Below are positions 57,924 through 64,000 of a stretch of 64,000 bases of DNA, one piece after another (the stretch's first letter is position 1; every line of letters begins with the position of its first letter). Where the stretch lies: assembly GCA_047967505.1 (NCBI GenBank), contig CM106538.1, one strand, 5' to 3'. Under the pieces are notes generated by a model that searched no databases, was not told the origin of the DNA, and worked only from the letters and a program-made list of their open reading frames with translations. This stretch comes from Dipteris shenzhenensis (taxonomy: Eukaryota > Polypodiophyta > Polypodiopsida > Gleicheniales). A program made the position numbers and the translations under genes.

Positions 57924-58074
57924 AATTGACGATATGGCCCTTGAGGGGTCCCCTCTAGGGGCAAGGTCCATATCGACATGCATTATACAATACTTAGGAT
58001 GCCACTGGATAGAAATGGCATGTCGATATGGCCCTTGCCCTAGAGGGGACCCCTCAAGGGCCATATTGTCAATT
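57924..58074. repeat. Long near-perfect hairpin, about 58-nt arms
   Basis: Left arm AATTGACGATATGGCCCTTG ... CATATCGACATGC (57924-57981). Right arm GCATGTCGATATGG ... GGGCCATATTGTCAATT (58018-58074). The two pair over about 58 bases with roughly three mismatches and one bulge, around a 35-nt loop. The size and pairing are those of a young microRNA-type foldback or a small foldback transposon. Transcription is unproven. Confidence 0.9.
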
Positions 58075-58234
58075 GCATTTTTCTTGGTTGCAGAACGAAA
58101 TACATTTTCCTTGGTACACAAATATATAACTCTAAGAATCAGCGCAATGGCTTTCATAGATTTCCTTCTATTTGCTAGCACGCTGGTCATCATAGACATC
58201 CTCCTGTAATACGCAGAAATAGATAACGGAGATA

Positions 58235-58735
58235 TAACTCCAAGAGTCAACGTGGTGGTCTTTCTAAGACAACCTTGAATTTTAGGTGATAACAGGTCAT
58301 CAGGTGTGAGACTACGTTGAGGCGATACTTAGAATGATAGATTGCATCTCATTATTATGCCAAAAACTAGTGCAGTGGTGTCTCTAAGACAACCTATGAT
58401 TTGCATGGGCTGCGCACAAAGATGTAACAAAAGGTTGCACAATGATAGGTGGTCAGTGCTGCGGTGGTATTCAGAATGATAGATTGCATCTAATTATTAC
58501 GCCAGGGGCTAGGACAGTGGTCTCTCCAAGACAACCTTCAATTTTAATTATTTGCATGGGTGAGGTGCCTAGTGGCAGGTGGCAAGGCTGCGGCAAAAGG
58601 CTGCGTGATGATAAGTGATCAGATGGCGTAGGCCAGAGACTATGCTATGCAAAGTAGTGCAGAGATGCCATGTGTCGAGCTATGCGGTGTTCAGAACAAA
58701 TAGATTACGTCTCATTATTACGCCAGTGCGCCTTC
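58235..58735. repeat. Tandem repeats near the right end of the 12.3-kb insertion
   Basis: The series TCTAAGACAACCTT, AGAATGATAGATTGCATCT[CA]AT and ATTATTA[TC]GCCA recurs three to four times with about 120-200-bp spacing (near 58262, 58386, 58524 and 58690). It is subterminal relative to the inverted repeat at 58848-58874. Confidence 0.8.
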
Positions 58736-58875
58736 ATGACATCGAAAAATTTTTTGGCCAGAGCATAGGTCTGCGCAAAATTCAAATTTTCACTCACAAG
58801 TACATCGCATCGCGGCCCCAAAATGGCCCCGAAAATAGTTCCACGATTGGCTACACCCAAGCAAACGTTGACCCC

Positions 58876-59655
58876 CCACTCTGATAAATTTAGGGTATAC
58901 TCCCCAATTTTACAGATCTCCAAGAAATGAATATTGGAATCCACATCGTGGATAAGGACCTATGAACTCCACTCGTACCCAAGCCTCTGCTGTTTCGAAC
59001 AATCCGGCTTCTCTCCAACTATTCTACACCTCCACTGTTGCCCTTGATACAACACAACAAAGTGAAGATGTGTGGTACCTTGATACCGCAACTTCACAAC
59101 ATACGACCTCTCAACGATCCTAGTATGTCTCTTAGAATCCCTTCCCATAGCCATAATTTGGATGTTTTCTTGGTTGATCATTTTGAACTCCAAGCGCATG
59201 GAAAAGGCGGTATCATGCATCCTAAAATTCTTAAATGGTCAAGAGTATACACTCACGGATGTTTACTATGTTCCATGGATTCGCAAGAATTTGTTTTCTG
59301 TAGACTCTGCAGCAATTCTTGGAGTAGACATACGACTATAGGGAAGTTCCTGTATAGTTCGGATTGGTCACGTTGAGTGCTCATGTCCTCAGTCCAATCG
59401 ACTATACCCTATAGAAAGAAATTCTCCAACATAGCTTCACACTCTTGCAATATCAACATAGTCCACGACATCTCATCTTTGGCATGAACGATTGGGCCAT
59501 CTCAATTTCCAACATCTGCGCTGGTTGACACACACAGTTTTATACTAGATGGATTGCCCCTGTCACTAGCAACGAACGACACGATCCTCCTTCAAAAATT
59601 ATCAAGGTCATCAAGCTGCTGAAATTCTTGGTCTGGTTCATAGCGACATCTGTGG
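58876..59655 (+). pseudogene. Copia A gag end, protease and pre-integrase region
   Basis: Immediately after the inverted repeat the gag frame resumes (TLINLGYTPQFYRSPRNEYW). It continues for about 70 codons with one TAA to DVWYLDTATSQH, the copia protease active-site region with DTG(A/G) changed to DTAT. Other frames then supply YTLTDVYYVPWIRKNLFSV and WHERLGHLNFQHLRW (pre-integrase HxxxH). GLVHSDICGPM, the first integrase Asp, follows. Stops and shifts are frequent. Confidence 0.8.
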
Positions 59656-59659
59656 CCCC

Positions 59660-60739
59660 ATGCGGACTCTGTCCTTAGGAGGTGCAGTATATGTCCTCAC
59701 CAACATTGATGATTACAGTATGTATACGACAGTCTATTTCCTCCATCATAAGCATCAGGCCCTCGGGTTCTTCCAGCAATATCACCGACTTGCAGAAAGG
59801 CAAACTGGAAAACTCCTTAAAATCTTCCGCTCCGACAATGGAGGCGAATATGTGTCACGTGCATTTCGTCATTACATTGTAGAGCATGGCATAAAACATC
59901 AACTAACAACTCCTCACACCCCTGAGCAGAACCCTGTCGCAGAGAGGAATAATCGCACTTTGGTAGAATCCTCTCGCTCCATGATATTTGCAGCATCATT
60001 GCCCACCCAGTTTTGGACAGAAGCTGTCGCCACTGCTGCCTTTCTACAGAACATATCAAGCCATGCAAGAAATCATTCGTCTACACCTCATCAACTCTGG
60101 ATGAATCAACGGCGGCCGACACTTCATCACCTACGAGTTTTCAGGTGTCAAGCTTTCACTCAGGTACACGGCATCGACTACACTAAAACATATGCCCCGG
60201 TTGTGAAGATGAAGTCTTTTCGCATGATCGTAGCACTAGCTGCTAAACACTCACTACTCGTTCATCAAATGGACGTAAAAACTGCATTCCTTAATGGAGT
60301 ATTGACGCCAAACGAACATGTTTACATGGAACAACGTGAAGGATTCACTGAAAAAGGCTCTGAGCACAAGGTATGCATGCTGCTGAAAAGTCTTTATGGT
60401 TTGAAACAGTCGCCACGGTTTTGGTACCTCAGGTTTCATAACTATCTAGAAAGCATGAATTTTTCACGCACACTGTCAGACAATTGTGTGTATGTCAAAC
60501 AAATGGGAGGTCAGCTATGCATTATAGGACTCTATGTGGACGACTTACTGATTGCATGCAACAACACCGATCTGCTTGCTCAAGTAAAGCTTCAACTCTC
60601 TTTGGAGTTCCAGATGACCGATCAGGGCCCTGCACAATCTTGCCTTGGTATGCAAATCCTACAGGACCCTCAAAACGGTAACATTAAGTTGTTTGAAGGT
60701 AAAAATGCCCGTAATATATTGACCCCAATGTTCGCCTGA
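59660..60739 (+). pseudogene. Copia A integrase core fused to reverse transcriptase by an in-frame deletion
   Basis: A 359-codon open frame holds most of the integrase core: YVLTNIDDYSMYTTVYFL, IFRSDNGGEY (Asp) and HTPEQNPVAERNNRTL (Glu). At HLRVFRCQAFTQVHGIDYTK it passes directly into the RT (YAPVVKMKSFRMIVALAA, QMDVKTAFLNG, LKSLYGLKQSPRFWY, GLYVDDLLIACNN). The integrase C-terminal region and the first RT segment, usually a few hundred residues, are missing without breaking the frame. YVDD is intact. The frame ends before the usual LGM...QGxIxLxQ region completes. Confidence 0.88.
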
Positions 60740-61500
60740 CAAAGTCAATGTCTCCCTCTACTCCTGCTGAAATTCAACAAATGCAATCTGTCCCTTATCG
60801 TCAAGCTGTTGGGGTTCATTACTCTACTTGGTCACTTGCACATGACTTGATCTGACTTTCTCTACATCTCAAGTATCTCAGTACATACAGCAACCAGGTT
60901 TACTACATCGGCAGGCGTTAAAAAAATCTTTCGGTACTTTGCGGCCACTATAGATGTTGGTCTTCTCTACAAAGCTGAAAGTTCATCGCCTCTACATGGC
61001 TGGTGTGACTCTAATTGGGCGAGTGATCCAGATACTCATAGGTCTACCACTGGATATGTGTTTTTGCAAAGGTCTACCACTGGATATGTGTTTTTGTTTG
61101 CAGGAGGTCCTATTGCATGGCACAGCAAGAAGCAGGCAATGGTGGCTCTTTCAACTGCAGAAGCAGAGTCTGTCGCATTGGCTAGTGCTATCACAGATGG
61201 CATTTGGGTACGTGGTCTCCTTCACGACGTCAGTTTCACAGCCGAAGATCCTCAACTGGTTTACTGTGACAATCAGTCAGCAATCACCATTACCAAGAAT
61301 AATAGTCAACCAGAGCGCCTCAAGCATATCAATCTTCGCTATGATTTCATCAAAGATGAAGTTGAAAATGGACGCATGCAACTTTCCTATGTTCCAACTC
61401 AGGAGCTAGTTGCAGATGTACTTACTAAAGCACTTCCAAAACGTCCTCATTGGCAGTGTTGCGCAATACTCGGGATTATAATTTCCCCTATCTTAGTTTC
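60740..61500 (+). pseudogene. Copia A RNase H
   Basis: KKIFRYFAATIDVGLLYKAE and WCDSNWASDPDTHRSTTGYV are followed by AWHSKKQAMVALSTAEAESV and VYCDNQSAITITKNN, then HINLRYDFIKDEV. These are standard copia RNase H blocks. A 27-bp in-frame duplication of the AGGTCTACCACTGGATATGT segment (61040-61066 and 61067-61093) doubles the STTGYVFL strand of the fold. Pol ends about 60 bp before the 3' LTR. A GTTAGGGGGG polypurine-like tract lies at 61533-61542, directly before the LTR. Confidence 0.88.
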
Positions 61501-61542
61501 AAAATGACATTAGTAGTCTTTGTAATCTTGGAGTTAGGGGGG

Positions 61543-61782
61543 TAATAGAACATTTATCTAAATAGGCTGTAACTCCAAGATTAGCTTCAGTACTAAGCTA
61601 ATCATGAATTCCGTTTCTTTTCTCTTATGCTCAATGAGCTTATAAAAGCCACCTTAGACTATGCAATACACAATCGTTTTCTAGCCAATTCTTGCCCTCT
61701 CTCTCTTCACGTACGTTTCTTGCTCGAGCACTCTCTTTTCTTTCCTTTCTTGTTTTTTCACGGCTGTCTTTACTTTCTTAGA
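61543..61782 (+). repeat. Copia A 3' LTR
   Basis: Begins TAATAGAACATTTATC right after AGGGGGG and ends CTTTCTTAGA, followed by CCTAT. It carries the same TATAAAAGCC box as the 5' copy. Confidence 0.78.
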
Positions 61783-62412
61783 CCTATAGCTTTTGGAACC
61801 AAAAAAAGATGATCATATGTAGAGTGAGGAGCAACACGGTAAATTTTAGAACCCTCTTGTCGGGAGGGTCCAAGATCTTGCTCTGCCATTGCATCAGTTG
61901 AGCTACAAGTCCCATATCAGGGCTCGCAATGCTGCGCTTGAGTTTTAGCGCTTCAAAAGCATCCTCAAAGCATTTGTGCTTCCGCCACATGAGATATGCA
62001 ATAGCCAAGGCAACAAAGCGTGAAACCCCTTGGCAGCAATGTAAAAACACGCAACCACCAGACTGTTCCCTTGCATTTTTAATGTAATCAAACACGTTGT
62101 AGAGGACGCAGACGATGTCTTCGTTGGGGCTGTCTTGAAGCCAAAGTGTTTTGTAGTGGAAATTGTTTGGGAAATAGTTGGGGTAAACAAATCCCTCATA
62201 GTTGATTACATGCCTGATTCTACACTCTGCCGTTGAAATAAGTGACACCCGTGTTTGATAGCCCCCATTTGCTCATGTTGAGGACTCCCAAGATTACGCT
62301 CATTTGCTACACCATAAGTGTAGACAAGAGGAGAACGGCATTCATACACAGAGGGAGAGCGGTGCGCAGGGTTGAGAGAGAGATCAAGACGAGGCGCAAG
62401 TTCTAAAATCAT
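61783..62412 (-). pseudogene. MKP1-like dual-specificity phosphatase domain
   Basis: Minus-strand frame with RHVINYEGFVYPNYF, then YKTLWLQDSPNEDI containing the general-acid Asp. The active-site loop HCCQGVSR (HCx5R) and AIAYLMWRKHKCFEDAFE follow, then SPDMGLVAQLMQW. This is the dual-specificity phosphatase domain of plant MKP1, which dephosphorylates MAP kinases. After KILDPPDKR, a one-base shift is needed to read on (YRVAPHSTYDHLFLVP), which again matches MKP1 up to the copia A target site. Upstream, 62250-62412 holds a different frame starting MILELAPRLDLSLNP with a weak VYTYGVANERN segment. That is either an upstream exon or a second shift. The gene is split by copia A and cannot encode the full protein. 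Confidence 0.82.
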
Positions 62413-62798
62413 TGTGTCGTTTTGTTATTTATTGATTGATTTATAATCAAAGGTTTGCGGCTCTTCCTATTGTGTGATTGTCTTTATTTTACATTCCTTT
62501 AATATTCCCCCATTTTTCTGAAGGGAAAAATTGGATTAATTAAAATTTCCCTTCAAATTAAGATGAGCTTTATTTTTGCAAGATCGAGCTTCCTCTTTTG
62601 TAGCACCTTTTTGGTAGACCTTTCGAGATGCTTTTATGCAATTGTTGCATCTTTTGTCATCTCCTTTAGTCCACACTTTGCATACCTATTCAAAAAGCAA
62701 TAAAAGAGTAATGACAATATTGTTTGCCGGTTTCGATACTCAGTGGCTTCATTGTCACTATATTCCCCTTCTACTTCCGCAAAGTTTGACTCATGCTC
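62413..62798. other. No gene recognised
   Basis: AT-rich spacer between the phosphatase fragment and the minus-strand gag. Nothing could be assigned. Confidence 0.4.
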
Positions 62799-63640
62799 TC
62801 ATGCTTGTTGCTTATCGAATGCGCATTTCCAACAACTTTGACGACAGTGGCCCTTTTTATAACAATATGTGCATGTGATATCATGAGAATGTGGAGTGGG
62901 TGATTGACTTCGTGAGGAGGATGGGCTTGATAGTTTAGAGCTAGAAGGTCTTTCTTTCCAAGACACATTCTTTTTTCCACGGAATGGTGAGGGTGAATGT
63001 GGGCCTTTTGTGAACATGAGTAGGGGTGTATTGGTAGTAGTATTAGATTTGGGTGGTGGTTTATTAGTGTTCTTATACATGATGTCTTCTTGGAGAATTC
63101 TACCAAGGAGAATGGGCAGAGTTAGATTAGTGGCACTCCTTGTGTGGTTACAAAAGAGGTCCATGTGAGAGGTAGGGCACTTAGTAACATGGTGACCACT
63201 TGGGAGTCAGAGAATTGAGACCCGTAGTCATGGCTTCATCAAGAAGTAGTTGCCACTCTTCCTAGAAGGTAGGCACCGATGCATTCTCACCCAAAGAATG
63301 GTTAAGTGGACGACGATGTGCTGAAACTTGGGATGCAATGTCAAAGTGTTCGTAAATAAGTTTGAGACGGTCCTAACTAACCTTTGAGTGAGGAAGACGA
63401 TGGAATAGATTGACATGACGATCTCCAATGGAGAGAATAAGATCAGATTTTGCTTTCCTCTCCACGTAGTAATGTGAGCTTGATTAGTAGGGGCTGAGCC
63501 TTGTGCCGCACGGCAACAAAGGTAGGGAGTGGAGATGGGGTGGTACCATCTACGTACTTCCACAAATGTTCTCGAATGAGCAACATTTGCATGCGAACGG
63601 ACCACGTACGGTAGTTTGTATTCGGTCAATTTTATAAGAC
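62799..63640 (-). pseudogene. Copia-type gag with zinc knuckle (minus strand)
   Basis: Read leftward over several frames: DRHVNLFHRLPHSK, NASVPTFWEEWQLLLDE, then LTLPILLGRILQEDIMYKN. The last is close to LIGRILQEDTMRQN of copia A. A Ser/Pro-rich stretch and a CX2CX4HX4C knuckle (CTYCYKKGHCRQSC) follow. No LTR or pol for this copy is seen to its left, where MKP1-like sequence begins. It is an isolated gag fragment of a related family. Confidence 0.7.
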
Positions 63641-64000
63641 GAGATGCCTTTTGATGTGGAGGCCATGGAGAGGTGTGAAGTTCTCCGCAACGAATAGCCG
63701 AAGAAGATGCCAGTTCGGTTGCCTTGGATAGCCTAAAAAGGTAGGCAGTTCCAAGTACAGGGTGACGAATACTAAATGGATGAAGAGTGTTTGAAAAATT
63801 GCATACACAGATTTTGTGTGTATTAAATTTGTGTGTGTTAAATGTATATGTGTATTTTAAAGGAAGGGAGAGGTGAGAGGCTTATTCTTATTGATGTCAT
63901 TGAGCTACAGCGTCTTTCTGCCAAGGTTTTTGTCAACTTCCTCTGTGTCTCCTGGCTTGCATGGCTTGCAAGTTCAGGCTCTGGCTACAATTCTCAACAA
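63641..64000. other. Window end, nothing recognised
   Basis: A TGTGTGT/TAAAT-rich piece near 63805-63860, otherwise no feature. Confidence 0.4.

Larger units (their letters stand above)
46582..58874. mobile_element. 12.3-kb insertion bounded by 27-bp inverted repeats
   Basis: The left edge GGGTCATTG then TTTGCTTGGGTGTAGCCA (46582-46608) and the right edge (58848-58874) are inverted copies. They are identical for the inner 19 bp and differ at only two positions overall. Copia gag runs up to the left edge and resumes immediately after the right edge, so these are the insertion boundaries. The interior carries a CACTA-type TNP2/DUF4218/DUF4216 gene set on the minus strand, a coiled-coil pseudogene, a long hairpin and tandem repeats. 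The ends are not CACTA, and no clear target duplication is seen, so the element type is open. Confidence 0.7.
45455..61782 (+). mobile_element. Copia A: Ty1/copia element inserted in the MKP1-like gene and itself split
   Basis: Two 240-bp LTRs in the same orientation (45455-45694 and 61543-61782) lie 16 kb apart. Flanking 5-mers CCTAC (45450-45454) and CCTAT (61783-61787) look like a target-site duplication with one mismatch. Host MKP1-like sequence lies on both outer sides. After the 5' LTR come a TGGTATTAGA primer site and gag. The remainder of gag, protease, integrase, RT and RNase H lie at 58876-61500 before the 3' LTR. The 12.3 kb in between is a later insertion. Confidence 0.82.

Noticed and set aside
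58615-58884. 89-codon plus-strand frame ending at the inverted repeat
   Set aside because: It crosses tandem repeats and the inverted repeat end, and no motif is present.
1-64000. tRNA, rRNA or organelle-derived segments
   Set aside because: I looked for cloverleaf landmarks and conserved rRNA words and saw none I could support by eye.

Overview
The window looks like nuclear DNA of a land plant. Three things support this: a long interstitial array of the Arabidopsis-type telomere heptamer CCCTAAA, plant-specific LTR retrotransposon lineages (Ty3/gypsy of the Tat group with an extra RNase H, and Ty1/copia), and CACTA/En-Spm transposons. Two host-type genes also fit, a basic secretory protein (BSP) peptidase and an MKP1-like MAP-kinase phosphatase. 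I cannot name the species. DUF7869-like and ParB/methyltransferase-like genes would suit a non-seed plant, but that is a guess. Nearly all coding sequence is decayed.

Layout. 1-1.26 kb: palindromic satellite made of GCATAAGC/GCTTATGC words. 1.29-3.95 kb: 3' part of a CACTA element with a spliced second-protein gene, palindromic subterminal repeats and two successive TIR ends. 4.94-14.73 kb: complete but dead Ty3/gypsy Tat element with about 2.1-kb LTRs. 16.4-17.1 kb: BSP-family metallopeptidase gene with a late frameshift. 17.1-23.6 kb: no recognisable gene, some diverged duplications. 23.6-27.4 kb (minus): one large DUF7869-like gene broken by one frameshift and one TGA. 27.5-28.4 kb: interstitial telomere array. 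28.4-29.4 kb: G-rich minisatellite. 30.3-31.7 kb: array of small hairpins. 31.9-36.8 kb: pieces that read like a ParB-like domain and, after a LINE fragment, a beta-class amino-methyltransferase. 37.1-37.7 kb: satellite resembling the start of the window. 37.7-40.6 kb: CACTA copy whose middle 1.5 kb is inverted.

42.1-62.4 kb is the most informative part. A minus-strand MKP1-like gene has been split twice by copia elements (42209-45262 and 45455-61782), each flanked by a 5-bp target duplication with one mismatch. The larger copia is itself split by a 12.3-kb insertion (46582-58874) bounded by 27-bp inverted repeats and carrying another CACTA transposase set. Dropping the larger copia and one target-site copy makes the phosphatase-side and gelsolin-like-side reading frames continuous. 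The right end holds a further minus-strand copia gag.

A recurring theme is premature stops that look like C-to-T changes (CAG to TAG, CAA to TAA, CGA to TGA). This fits long-term methylation of silenced repeats.
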